19,790 nucleotides of DNA from Actinomycetota bacterium (GCA_012271125.1 JAAXHB010000066.1:1-19790), one strand, 5' to 3'; shown: positions 1 to 8,180, numbered from the stretch's first letter. Made by a program: numbers and translations. The notes: generated by a model not told the origin, from the sequence alone.

Positions 1-3000
1 GTCATCTTCGGCACCTACCAAAGCGGCTCCCGCATCGCAGAAGCCCTAGAAATTTCCAAAACCAAGCTCGAAGTCATGGTCTGCGATGAAGCCCACCGCA
101 CAGCTGGCATCCGCCGCAAGAAGCAGTCCAGCAGACAAGACGAACGGCTCCGAGACTTCACCCTATGTCACGACAATAAGGCATTCCCAACCAAGTACCG
201 CGTCTACCAAACGGCGACTCCCCGCATCTACAACTACGCCCAGCCCTCCAGCCGTGCTAAGAACGTCGACTTCATTGTCCGCTCAATGGACGACGAAAAC
301 ACGTTCGGTGTGGAGCTATACCGCAAGAGCTACTCCGAAGCCGTTGAAAACGGTTGGCTATCCGACTACCGAATTATCGCCCTAGGCGTCGGCGATGAAA
401 AGGCGTACGAAGCCGCGAACCAGTTAGCAAGAGAAGCAGAAGAGTCCCAGGATGGCAAGAAGCGCGGCAAGCGTTCCCAAGGCCCACCCACTACCTCACA
501 CTTCCTCAAAGGCTTGGCGTTTGCTTTGGTTATGGCAGGGGCCACCCGCCGAGAAGATCAAATCATCGAAACCCGAGACAACGTCGACACAGGTAATAAA
601 CCGAAAGACACAGCAGACAGTGGGGGAGTGGAAGACCTGAACAGCAACGGTTCTGAGCCGAAAGGCGTGACGGTCGAATCCTGTATTGGTTTCATGAACA
701 CCGTTCTTAAGTCAAAAACTATGGCAACAGCACTACGCACAGAAGTAGTCCGTGAATGGCTCGATGAGCGTATGGGTGACGATCACCCTGCCGATTTCAC
801 TCTTGAGCATGTCGACGCCACTAGCGCCGCGTCCGCCCGCGACGACGCCAAACGCCAACTAGCAGAAGGCACCGAAGACAACCCACATGGCGTGCTCAAT
901 GTTGGCATCTTCGGCGAAGGAACCGACTCCCCATCTCTGTCAGCTGTGGCATTTCTTGAGCCTCGCAGAAGCCCTATCGATGTCGTCCAAGCAGTCGGAC
1001 GGGTCATGCGCCGCGCCGAAGGCAAAGAGCTCGGCTACATCGTCTGTCCTGTCGTGATTCCAAGAGGTCAAGACGCCGAACGCTGGCTATCTACCAGCTC
1101 TCCCGATGAAGGCTGGAAAGAGCTAGGCGACATCCTGCTGGCACTTCGAGCCCACGATTCCCGCATTGAAGACGAGCTTTCCAACCTGCTTAAGGTGTGG
1201 ATGCCGCGTCAGGTTGATACCACCACACAAGTCGTAACGCTTGTAGCAGTTGCCAACCCTGAAACTCGCCGCATCACCTACGGCGTTCACCGTGGCAAAT
1301 CTGGTGAAGCAGAAAAAGTCCTAGAAGAAGCTGCCAAAGACAACACTCCGCTTATGCAAGTCGAAGGTGTTGAACGCATCGACACTTCCACTTGGACACC
1401 GAACACCGAACCATCACGGGTGGTGACGGCTTGGGCACAGTCAGAAGACATTGTGGTGATGCGTCACGACACGGTGACTAGAGACAAGCCCACCGGCGGA
1501 CTTGATTTAGGTCGTGTCAACCTTGACCGCACCAAAAAACATGCCAACAAGATGATCAACCAAGACGAGGGCTACCCACTCCTTGAGATAAAGCCTGATG
1601 GTGATACTCCAAACGGCACTGCTGGCACCAGCGGACCCCCCACACGTCCCACTCAGGAAATGATCGCTGAACAGCTCCTATTGAACCTCGAAGCCGATTT
1701 CGGCAAGCAAATAGTCGTCAATCTTCTAACCCGCTCTGGTCTAACCGGTAACCGTGTCATGCGCGACCTAAACGTCCTAGAAGACAGTGTCAACGAAGCC
1801 GCTCGCCATCTTCGTGAAGACGACCTCGGCTCCGCCCTCGACACGCATTTCGGATTAGACGCTCTCGACGACGCCGCCCGCAAGAAACAAGCCGATGGCT
1901 GCACCATCGCCGCACTACTGATAATGAATGCCGCCATGCTGCATCAACGCATCAGCGCCGGAAGCTGGCTCAAAGGTATTTCCTCGCTTGATGAAGTAAA
2001 GAACACCCCCGACATCCTCCGCAAAGTCCGCCAGGAATGGAACGCCATCACTCGCCAAGACTTCCTGCCCGTTATCGAGCCTGCCATCCACGCCATTGAG
2101 GCCGCTGAAGACACCGGCAAGACAGGCGGTCTCGAACGGGCACTGCGCCATCTAGCTGCCGAAGCTGAACGAATCGCCGAGACATATGCCGATATGGGTG
2201 CCGACCATGCTGGCCCGTTGTTTAACAAGGTGATGGGCAACCAAGCCAGCGATGGCGCGTTCTTTACTCGACCACCGGCAGCAACAATGGCAGCCCGCCT
2301 AACGCTCGACGCCTGCGGCGACCAAGACTGGACAGACCCGCAAACTTGGCGTGACCATAAGTCCGCCGACCTTGCCTGCGGTAGCGGCACACTCCTTGCC
2401 GCGCTTCTCACCGATATGAAACGCCGTGCCAAGGAACAACTTGAAGAAAAGGCAAAGAATGCTGGCGAAACCCCAGATGCGAACGAGATTGAGCAAAAGT
2501 TGGCAGAGCTACAGAAATTGGCAGTCGAAGAGACTCTCATCGGGCTCGACATCAACCCCGTTTCTCTCCAACTAGCCGCCACTCAGCTCACAACCGGCAA
2601 CCGTGACGTCAAGTACCGCAAAATGGGTCTCTTTCGAATGCCCTACGGCCCCCAAAAGGACGGACCCGTTTCTGTTGCCGCCGGCTCTCTAGAACTTCTA
2701 GCCGAGGAATCCGTACTGCCTCCCGCTCAAACCGAACTTTTTGATGCTGCCGCTAAAGGCGAAGCCCTTGAACTTGCCAGCACCGAAGACCTAGCCGTCG
2801 AAGACGCCGCCACCGCCCTCGTTGGCACGGACGGAACCTCAAAGTGCCGCATCATCACCATGAACCCCCCATTCTCAAACAGGGAGAAAATGGGTGAGAA
2901 GTTTGCTAAGCAAATCCAAAAGCACCTGCGTGTGCGGGTGGATGCTCTAGAGGCAGGTCTGGTGCAGACGGATTATGAAATGTCTGGGTTTGTTGACAAG

Positions 3001-4173
3001 AATGCCCTTGGCCCTTTATTTTTGAGCCTCGCGGATAGGTGTGTAGATAAAGCAGCGGGTGTTTTCGCTGTTGTTCGTCCAACGGTTGCTGCAGTAAATC
3101 CTTCGGGTTTGCAGGAGCGTCTTGTCTTGGCAAAGCGTTTCCACGTACACACAATTCTCACGTGTCACCAACCAGGCGGTATCAGCTTTAGTCAGAACTC
3201 TGCGATTAACGAAAGCATCCTGGTCCTATCAAGGAAGCAACGCTCCGCTCCACCTACGAGAATTATCAATCTCGACCGGCGACCGGCTAACGATTTGGAG
3301 GTTCATGCCTTATTTGAGTGTTTGCAAGAACAAAAACGTGGACTTCTGCGAAATGGATGGGGAGAAGTATCTGAGTGGCCGGCTGATCGGGTAATCCAGG
3401 GCGATTGGAGTGGTGCCATTTGGCGACAGTCACGACTTGCTGAAGCAGCAGCAATATTTTCTGATCGTTTAGAGCTTATTTCGATGAAGGATCTTGGATT
3501 TACTGCCCACGACACCGGTAGACAGTTGCGAGGTTCTTGTCAGCGAGTCAGTCCTGGAGTTGACGATGCCTTTCAAATACTGGCATCTGCAAGTTCAGAG
3601 GCACAGCTGCATATTGAGGCCAAGCCAGATGAGCACTGGGCACCCAAGCAGGGATCAAACATCTCCACCCTTTTCGAAAAAGCAGGACATCTTCTGATTA
3701 CTGCATCCCAAGACTCAAGCTCAGCCCGTTTAACAGCAACAGCTTCCAACAGGGCAAATGTCGCAAACAAGTGGATTCCAGTGACTGATCTAACACCTTC
3801 TCAGGCAAAGGCTGCGGCAGTGTTCTTGAATTCGACAGCTGGAAGATTGCTTTTGATGAGAAATCCTGGTCGCAAGCTACCGTTCCCAACCTACAGCGTG
3901 TCGATTGTCAGATCCTTGCCTCTCCCAGATCTGTTGAATGAACACATAGTTGAGCCATTGGAGAGGTGTTGGGAGGAGACGCGGGAGATGGTGGTGCCGC
4001 AGTTCCGGGACGGAGAGTGTGAGGTGCGCCAGCTTTGGGACAAAGCGGTGTGTAAAGCCTTGGACTGGGACTACGACGAAATTTCCGAGCTCCGCCTACT
4101 GCTCCACCGCGAACCCCACGTCTCCGGCATCGGCTACAACCAATTCACCGACCAACCCGATAACGAGACCTAA
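1..4173 (+). CDS. Helicase-N6-adenine methyltransferase fusion, type ISP-like restriction-modification protein (5' partial)
   Basis: The frame is open from base 1, so the start and any N-terminal nuclease lie outside the window; residues below count from the first internal ATG at 76. Helicase motifs are visible in order: VIFGTYQS just before that ATG, D4-E-A-H7 (motif II), T46-A-T-P49 (motif III) and Q305-AVGRVMR-312 (motif VI), followed by an all-alpha-looking coupler (about 520-740). The methyltransferase part has D765-LACGSGT-772 (S-adenosylmethionine-binding motif I) and N930-P-P-F933 (catalytic motif IV), typical of gamma-class adenine methylases. The C-terminus (AVFLNSTAGRLLL, FPTYSVSIVRSLPLP) resembles target-recognition ends of type I/IIG/ISP enzymes. 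In type ISP enzymes (LlaGI, LlaBIII) one chain recognises, methylates, translocates and cuts DNA. Codon use changes abruptly after NPPF (about 2881) and reverts near 4050, suggesting a swapped module. Helicase-methylase identity is secure. Type ISP is the best subclass, but the nuclease cannot be seen. Confidence 0.85.
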   Translation, partial: VIFGTYQSGSRIAEALEISKTKLEVMVCDEAHRTAGIRRKKQSSRQDERLRDFTLCHDNKAFPTKYRVYQTATPRIYNYAQPSSRAKNVDFIVRSMDDENTFGVELYRKSYSEAVENGWLSDYRIIALGVGDEKAYEAANQLAREAEESQDGKKRGKRSQGPPTTSHFLKGLAFALVMAGATRREDQIIETRDNVDTGNKPKDTADSGGVEDLNSNGSEPKGVTVESCIGFMNTVLKSKTMATALRTEVVREWLDERMGDDHPADFTLEHVDATSAASARDDAKRQLAEGTEDNPHGVLNVGIFGEGTDSPSLSAVAFLEPRRSPIDVVQAVGRVMRRAEGKELGYIVCPVVIPRGQDAERWLSTSSPDEGWKELGDILLALRAHDSRIEDELSNLLKVWMPRQVDTTTQVVTLVAVANPETRRITYGVHRGKSGEAEKVLEEAAKDNTPLMQVEGVERIDTSTWTPNTEPSRVVTAWAQSEDIVVMRHDTVTRDKPTGGLDLGRVNLDRTKKHANKMINQDEGYPLLEIKPDGDTPNGTAGTSGPPTRPTQEMIAEQLLLNLEADFGKQIVVNLLTRSGLTGNRVMRDLNVLEDSVNEAARHLREDDLGSALDTHFGLDALDDAARKKQADGCTIAALLIMNAAMLHQRISAGSWLKGISSLDEVKNTPDILRKVRQEWNAITRQDFLPVIEPAIHAIEAAEDTGKTGGLERALRHLAAEAERIAETYADMGADHAGPLFNKVMGNQASDGAFFTRPPAATMAARLTLDACGDQDWTDPQTWRDHKSADLACGSGTLLAALLTDMKRRAKEQLEEKAKNAGETPDANEIEQKLAELQKLAVEETLIGLDINPVSLQLAATQLTTGNRDVKYRKMGLFRMPYGPQKDGPVSVAAGSLELLAEESVLPPAQTELFDAAAKGEALELASTEDLAVEDAATALVGTDGTSKCRIITMNPPFSNREKMGEKFAKQIQKHLRVRVDALEAGLVQTDYEMSGFVDKNALGPLFLSLADRCVDKAAGVFAVVRPTVAAVNPSGLQERLVLAKRFHVHTILTCHQPGGISFSQNSAINESILVLSRKQRSAPPTRIINLDRRPANDLEVHALFECLQEQKRGLLRNGWGEVSEWPADRVIQGDWSGAIWRQSRLAEAAAIFSDRLELISMKDLGFTAHDTGRQLRGSCQRVSPGVDDAFQILASASSEAQLHIEAKPDEHWAPKQGSNISTLFEKAGHLLITASQDSSSARLTATASNRANVANKWIPVTDLTPSQAKAAAVFLNSTAGRLLLMRNPGRKLPFPTYSVSIVRSLPLPDLLNEHIVEPLERCWEETREMVVPQFRDGECEVRQLWDKAVCKALDWDYDEISELRLLLHREPHVSGIGYNQFTDQPDNET
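2881..4050 (+). other. Compositionally distinct block in the methyltransferase/target-recognition part
   Basis: C-ending codons fall from 12 of 20 at 2821-2880 to 2 of 20 at 2881-2940 and 1 of 20 at 2941-3000. They stay low (2 of 20 at 3961-4020) and recover to 7 of 20 at 4021-4080 and 15 of 20 at 4081-4140. The reading frame is unbroken. The block begins right after the NPPF motif and covers the rest of the catalytic domain plus the presumed target-recognition domain. This is the expected footprint of a recombinational specificity swap, which is an inference. Confidence 0.6.
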
Positions 4174-4242
4174 AAGCCCACTCCCCACCCTTCGACACTT
4201 ACTTTTGCGTGCCCTCTACACCGAGGCTGCCCTAGCCCCGAC

Positions 4243-5220
4243 CTAAGCCTGCGGCAGGTGTATCCGCTTCTGCTCTTCTACATCCTCCCGACAAGCGATA
4301 GGAACAATCACCGTTTTCCCCAGTTCCGCCACCCGCCTCCAATGCCCGCTATTGATAGCACTCTTATAGGCGTTGAACTCGTTGTACAGCTCAGTTACCC
4401 GACCCCACGCCTGCCTAAAGTGCGCCTGGATCAGCTCACTATCAAACCCAGGCGAAATAAGGCTTTTCTTTAGCTCCTCGTCAAAAGAATTTACGAAGTC
4501 GCCTGTCGTCATTAGCTCTGCAAACCGTGCGCTAAGCCGGTCTAGCTCGTTCTTGAAGTGCCGCCTACCCCAACTGCGCATGAAGTAAAGGTTTGCGCTT
4601 TCAACTATGTCAATTTTGCCATCATCCACCATTACGAGGTAGTCGCTGAAGTCGCGGGGTGCTTCACGACTGTTCATTGCGTCGAGTTTGCTTGCTGCAA
4701 GGTCTATCAACCGCACGCAGCGCATTTTGGTAGAGCCGGAAAATATTGATGATTCAACATCGATGTCCTGAAGGATCGCCAACTGAGCCATCTCGTAGCT
4801 AGAAGCAGTGAAAGCTATGTCAACCTTGATCAGCACGGGTGGAGCGTCGGACCATTCGGATTTAAAGAACACTTGCCTGATCCGGGACTTCTCTTGATGT
4901 TCGGTCCATTGCCGTACCGGGTTTTCTAGTATGCGTAGCCCTAATTCTTTACCGATAGCTATCAAGGCGTCAATAACTTTTTGCACATCAGCGGATGGAA
5001 GCAGCACCAGGTCTAGATCCTCGGAGTGGCGTAAAGGCTTTGCTAGCAGAACTTGGTGCAACACTGTGCCGCCTGAGATAGCGACAACATCATGCAAATA
5101 AGTGTGCAACCCAATCTTGACCGTCAAGCATCGCAAAAGAATGGCTTGCCATGCCTGATAAGGGGATGGTCGGAAGTCAACTGACCGCTGATACGCCGAT
5201 ATGTCAGTTTCTATATTCAT
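4243..5220 (-). CDS. AbiEii/AbiGii-family nucleotidyltransferase toxin (pair 1)
   Basis: This 325-residue protein has the nucleotidyltransferase signature of type IV toxins: G50-G-T-V-L-H followed by R64-H-S-E-D-L-D70, where the DxD acidic pair binds metal and nucleotide. A second conserved block reads LAASKLDAMNSREAPRDFSDY. Characterised relatives (streptococcal AbiEii, mycobacterial MenT) stop growth by NTP-dependent nucleotide transfer; MenT enzymes act on tRNA acceptor ends. The substrate here is unknown. I chose the ATG at 5218-5220. It has AAGGG six bases upstream on the minus strand and overlaps the antitoxin stop by only 17 bases, whereas an upstream TTG at 5289 would overlap by 86. 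The gene is translated with the antitoxin directly upstream, as in known abiE operons, and it converges on the helicase-methylase gene across 69 bp in which I see no convincing terminator. Confidence 0.88.
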   Translation of the reverse strand: MNIETDISAYQRSVDFRPSPYQAWQAILLRCLTVKIGLHTYLHDVVAISGGTVLHQVLLAKPLRHSEDLDLVLLPSADVQKVIDALIAIGKELGLRILENPVRQWTEHQEKSRIRQVFFKSEWSDAPPVLIKVDIAFTASSYEMAQLAILQDIDVESSIFSGSTKMRCVRLIDLAASKLDAMNSREAPRDFSDYLVMVDDGKIDIVESANLYFMRSWGRRHFKNELDRLSARFAELMTTGDFVNSFDEELKKSLISPGFDSELIQAHFRQAWGRVTELYNEFNAYKSAINSGHWRRVAELGKTVIVPIACREDVEEQKRIHLPQA

Positions 5221-6085
5221 GTCCCACCCTTGTTGACAGAGCATCGATCTCAACATTTCGATTAAAAATAACCTGCCACCTCTTATCAACCCATGCCAAC
5301 GCCGCCGGGTCTTCGGCTCCAGGAAAGAAGTAGCGACCTCGAGCTAGCTGAGTTCGATGCAACTTGTTGGGCAGAGCATCCCGAAGCGGTCCAGTGTCAA
5401 GAACTCCGCAAGTTGCGTAGTCCAACAAGGCACCCAGTTTCTGTATTGTGATGTTTGGATACATAAAACTATCCTCTGCCAACTTTGAGGGGGATACATT
5501 ACCCCAGATTCCCATCAAAGCAATTATATTCATCATGTTGCCGAATCCACCAACCTGATCTTCTCGATTTACACAATCCAAGAGGGTGATAGTTGGAGTG
5601 GAGTAGAACACAGGGCGAGTGCCGAACTTGGACTTCCAGGTGATTTTGTGCCAGCCACGAGCTAAGGGGTCTTCCCGATAAACCGGACTCAACCCTGTGA
5701 CTAAGTCATATCTGCTCTTGTCGACAGGAGAACTAAAGCGAGCAGTTGTAAGCACTGGAGCACTAGGCGAAGCCCGATGTGAAGCACCATGAGCTTCGGC
5801 AGCAGCTATATAGCCAATCTGGTAGTCGGCTCCGAGGTGACTCATCATGTCATGAATGAAGTCCTGCGGTGGCATGTAGCCGTTTCTGGGATCTGGGTCG
5901 TTCACCGCCGCCCAGCCACCTTTGCAGACCCGCGCTATTTCACGACGCTTTCGGGTCTGTCGCAAAGCATCGGGGAGTTTGTCGGGGCTGACGCCCAGGA
6001 GCTCACTCGCCTCAGCAGTGCTGATGAAGCAACGTTCGTGCTTGATCAACCATTCGCGCAGTTCCGATGCTTTAACGGTGCTCAT
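5204..6085 (-). CDS. AbiEi-like antitoxin/transcriptional repressor (pair 1)
   Basis: This 293-residue protein is encoded directly upstream of the AbiEii-type toxin. Residues 1-60 look like the winged-helix DNA-binding domain of AbiEi antitoxins and end in the basic turn V53-C-K-G-G-W58. Next comes a conserved stretch (DFIHDMMSHLGADYQIGYIAAAEAHGASHR, given here as positions about 75-105) and an alpha/beta C-terminal domain. AbiEi proteins antagonise the toxin without stable complex formation (type IV) and repress their own promoter. The start is the ATG at 6083-6085; no Shine-Dalgarno sequence precedes it, and a promoter-like TAATCT ends five bases upstream, so the mRNA may be leaderless. The protein is a clear paralogue of the pair-2 antitoxin: both share KLP, VCKGGWA, DMM.HL..DY..G and GA.HR at matching positions. 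Family assignment is confident; the regulation is inferred. Confidence 0.85.
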   Translation of the reverse strand: MSTVKASELREWLIKHERCFISTAEASELLGVSPDKLPDALRQTRKRREIARVCKGGWAAVNDPDPRNGYMPPQDFIHDMMSHLGADYQIGYIAAAEAHGASHRASPSAPVLTTARFSSPVDKSRYDLVTGLSPVYREDPLARGWHKITWKSKFGTRPVFYSTPTITLLDCVNREDQVGGFGNMMNIIALMGIWGNVSPSKLAEDSFMYPNITIQKLGALLDYATCGVLDTGPLRDALPNKLHRTQLARGRYFFPGAEDPAALAWVDKRWQVIFNRNVEIDALSTRVGHEYRN

Positions 6086-6090
6086 ACCAC

Positions 6091-6148
6091 AGATTACCAG
6101 TTAGCGCGATGGCTCCAACAAAATTACCAGTTAGCGCGATAGCTCCAA
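6091..6148 (-). promoter_or_regulatory. Duplicated promoter-like hexamers before antitoxin 1, possibly leaderless
   Basis: On the minus strand each repeat gives TTGGAG, 16 bases, then a TAATNT box. The proximal pair is TTGGAG (6113-6118) with TAATCT (6091-6096); the distal pair is TTGGAG (6143-6148) with TAATTT (6121-6126). The A of the antitoxin start codon is the sixth base after the proximal TAATCT, where transcription would normally begin. That predicts an mRNA without a leader, which is common in actinobacteria. This rests on pattern only. Confidence 0.45.
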
Positions 6149-6152
6149 CAAT
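6093..6152. repeat. Two tandem 30-bp direct repeats in the abiE promoter region
   Basis: The unit ATTACCAGTTAGCGCGATRG continues with CTCCAACAAA and occurs at 6093-6122 and 6123-6152. The copies differ only at one internal base (G or A) and at the last position. They fill most of the 79-bp gap between the toxin 2 stop and the antitoxin 1 start. A duplicated element immediately before an autoregulated antitoxin gene is a strong candidate operator. Confidence 0.85.
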
Positions 6153-6164
6153 TTGGCTTTGAGG

Positions 6165-7055
6165 TTAAGAGGCGGAGACGCCGTGTTCCTTGTCCCAGTC
6201 GACACATAAAGGAAGCGCCGCGTCTTTGATCGCATCAAACACTTCTAGACCTGTCGCAACCTCCGTTGGGTACGCAAGCTGGCCATCTTCCTCTTGCTTG
6301 ATCTTGCTTGCCATTTCCTTTGATGGCCAGTTGACGTGCGCTCGTTCGTGCCCTTTGCGAAGCAGAGCCACTTTGCTTGTGCCTTCGTTGACTGAGTAGG
6401 CAACATGGCGCTGGGCGACCCTTCCCACAGTTGTTAGGTCGTGGTCAATCATGAGAAAGAGGTCGCCCATGTCTCTGGGTTTGTCACGTGACTGCATGGC
6501 GTGAAACTTGGTAGCGGCTAAGTCATCGGGGTGAATGCACGGGACAGACGCTGCGCCGGAAAACCAGTCGTTTCGCATTGTGGTTTCAACAAATATCGCG
6601 TTCTGGATAAGTTCATCGTTGGTTACTGCTTGGTCAAGGAATGGTCCGAGACGAATTTCTACCTTCAACTTGAGCTTTGGCTCCAGCGGACCGAGGGACT
6701 TAAATCGTAAGTGATAGAGGCCGCCTAGGGTCTTGGGCGACTTGGAAACGCACTTCAGTCCAAACTCAGCGCAAAGGCTCACGATGCGGTTTGCCACCTT
6801 GTGGGCGTCGTATCCGTCACGCAATATCAGGTCAAGGTCTTCTGAATGTCGCATGGGTGTGTTCAAGAGCAGCTGATGTAACGCTGTTCCACCGGTAACT
6901 ACCAGAGCTTTCGACAGATATTCATCCTGTCCGATGGCAATCATGAGTCTGCGCAAGACCATTTCTTGTAGTACCTGTTCTTTGAGTAGGTTCAAAGAAA
7001 GCGCTTCCGTGAATTGGTGCATAGCAGTGGCGGCAATCTCAAAAAATCTAGTCAT
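6165..7055 (-). CDS. AbiEii/AbiGii-family nucleotidyltransferase toxin (pair 2)
   Basis: This 296-residue protein shares the architecture of the pair-1 toxin: G55-G-T-A-L-H followed by R69-H-S-E-D-L-D75, a basic central strand segment (KLKLKVEIRLGP) that fits the nucleotidyltransferase fold, and DDLAATKFHAMQSRDKPRD matching the second motif block. The predicted activity is nucleotide transfer to an RNA or protein target that blocks growth, by analogy with AbiEii and MenT; the target is unknown. The ATG at 7053-7055 overlaps the antitoxin TGA in an ATGA arrangement, the classic sign of translational coupling. For that reason I prefer it to an ATG 42 bases upstream. Apart from the motifs it is quite diverged from toxin 1, so the two pairs are old duplicates or independent acquisitions, not a recent copy. 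Confidence 0.88.
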   Translation of the reverse strand: MTRFFEIAATAMHQFTEALSLNLLKEQVLQEMVLRRLMIAIGQDEYLSKALVVTGGTALHQLLLNTPMRHSEDLDLILRDGYDAHKVANRIVSLCAEFGLKCVSKSPKTLGGLYHLRFKSLGPLEPKLKLKVEIRLGPFLDQAVTNDELIQNAIFVETTMRNDWFSGAASVPCIHPDDLAATKFHAMQSRDKPRDMGDLFLMIDHDLTTVGRVAQRHVAYSVNEGTSKVALLRKGHERAHVNWPSKEMASKIKQEEDGQLAYPTEVATGLEVFDAIKDAALPLCVDWDKEHGVSAS

Positions 7056-7942
7056 GCGGCATCTACATCTATTTGCGTATTCATTAGCACCTGCCATTTT
7101 GTATTGAGCTTCGCTGAATTTGCAGTATCCGAACCACTAGCGGCTGCAGAAAGAGGTACAAGCTTGAGTTGTTGGGGCAAAGCGCTTCGCAGCGTCGAGG
7201 TGCTCAATGCGATTTCAAGATATTCGCTTATCTCATCCAATAGGACACCGAGCCGCTGCGTGGTGCTGAACGGATACAAATGAACTAGCTCAGCAAGTTT
7301 TTCAACGTTTACCTGCTCATCAAGAATGAACTCGGCAATGATATTAAGAAGATTGTCCCAACCACTGGCGTAGCGTGGCTGATCAACGCAGCCAAAGAGA
7401 GTGGTTTGAGGGTCAGAATAGCGCACCTCGTGAGAACCGCACCAATGTGAACTCCACACCCCAATTACTGGCTCGACATCAAACAAGGAGAGCTGTTCAG
7501 CCCGATTACGAGGTTGGATGTATTTCATGCGAGATGCGACAATCTGAATATATGGTTCTGCATTTTTTCTTAGATATGGTCCGGTTCTTAGATCATGTGA
7601 AGAGCGCGCGGCCGTGACAACGTGCGTAGTGCTCGTGCGCCGATGAGTAGCACCGTAAAACCGTGCTGCAGAACCGAAGCCGACCCGGTAATCAAGCTCG
7701 AGATGTGTCATCATGTCATTCAAATAGACACGAGGTTCGATATTTGGATGTGCCTTGCCGCCCTTTTGAAGCAAAGCCCACCCCCCCTTGCACACAGGAA
7801 TCAAATCTTCTCGGTCGATAGCGGGTTGCAGGACTTGGGGCAGTTTGGCAGGCGCGACTGACAGACGAGCACTTAGCTCGTCGCTACTAACGAATCCACG
7901 TCCTTCACTGACCATCCACTCGCGGATAGCAAGAACCTGCAT
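7052..7942 (-). CDS. AbiEi-like antitoxin/transcriptional repressor (pair 2)
   Basis: This 296-residue protein is encoded upstream of and coupled to toxin 2. It has an N-terminal winged-helix-like segment (1-57, with IREWMVSEGRGFVSSDEL and V50-C-K-G-G-W55), then the conserved DMMTHLELDYRVGFGSAARF and GATHR stretch, as in antitoxin 1. The chosen ATG at 7940-7942 is preceded by GGGGG five bases upstream on the minus strand and lines its N-terminus up with antitoxin 1. A TTG at 7978 would add 12 residues without support. Its likely role is neutralising the neighbouring nucleotidyltransferase and repressing the cassette. It is the first gene of a minus-strand run of four and probably has its own promoter in the divergent region upstream, although I could not identify convincing hexamers. 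Confidence 0.85.
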   Translation of the reverse strand: MQVLAIREWMVSEGRGFVSSDELSARLSVAPAKLPQVLQPAIDREDLIPVCKGGWALLQKGGKAHPNIEPRVYLNDMMTHLELDYRVGFGSAARFYGATHRRTSTTHVVTAARSSHDLRTGPYLRKNAEPYIQIVASRMKYIQPRNRAEQLSLFDVEPVIGVWSSHWCGSHEVRYSDPQTTLFGCVDQPRYASGWDNLLNIIAEFILDEQVNVEKLAELVHLYPFSTTQRLGVLLDEISEYLEIALSTSTLRSALPQQLKLVPLSAAASGSDTANSAKLNTKWQVLMNTQIDVDAA

Positions 7943-8006
7943 AGCAACCCCCGACAGTTGGCAAGCATCACGTGGCAAAGATCACATGACAACAAACACG
8001 CTACCA

Positions 8007-8050
8007 GTGTTGGTGATTTCGTGTTGGTTGCGGCTTGGTGACGGTGTTGG
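8007..8050. repeat. Three short direct repeats GTGTTGG
   Basis: Copies lie at 8007-8013, 8021-8027 and 8044-8050, upstream of antitoxin 2. They could be an operator cluster for the autoregulating antitoxin, but seven-base repeats in a GT-rich stretch can also arise by chance. Confidence 0.3.
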
Positions 8051-8146
8051 CTGCGGTGTAGCTCAAGCGTCAGTTGAGAGGGGATTTCAGGGGCGTTGAG
8101 TTTGGAAAGGCACGCATCCATCCTCTAGCATTACGGCGATGTTTGC

Positions 8147-8156
8147 GGGGGGGGGG
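8147..8156 (+). repeat. Homopolymer of ten G upstream of the surface-protein gene
   Basis: There are ten consecutive G residues 158 bases before the preferred start codon. Tracts of this length are prone to slippage, and in other bacteria they modulate surface-protein promoters. The length may also be a sequencing artefact. Confidence 0.8.
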
Positions 8157-8165
8157 TCAGCGAAT

Positions 8166-8180
8166 TTTCCGTATCGGAAA
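8166..8180. promoter_or_regulatory. Palindrome TTTCCG-TAT-CGGAAA, candidate operator
   Basis: This is a perfect 6-bp inverted repeat with a 3-base centre, about 135 bases upstream of the surface-protein start and just downstream of the G tract. Its size suits a dimeric regulator site. No regulator is identified. Confidence 0.35.

Noticed and set aside
4174..4242. Terminator between the converging helicase-methylase and toxin 1 genes
   Set aside because: I found only weak 5-bp stems with long loops and no U tract.
5221..5289. Upstream TTG start for toxin 1
   Set aside because: It would overlap the antitoxin by 86 bases; the ATG at 5220 has a good ribosome-binding site.
5789..6142. Plus-strand open frame opposite antitoxin 1
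   Set aside because: It lies antisense to a well-supported antitoxin and its end falls in the 30-bp repeat; it has no recognisable domain.
7788..8099. Plus-strand open frame across the start of antitoxin 2
   Set aside because: It overlaps the antitoxin N-terminus antisense and ends in the intergenic region, with no protein-like pattern.
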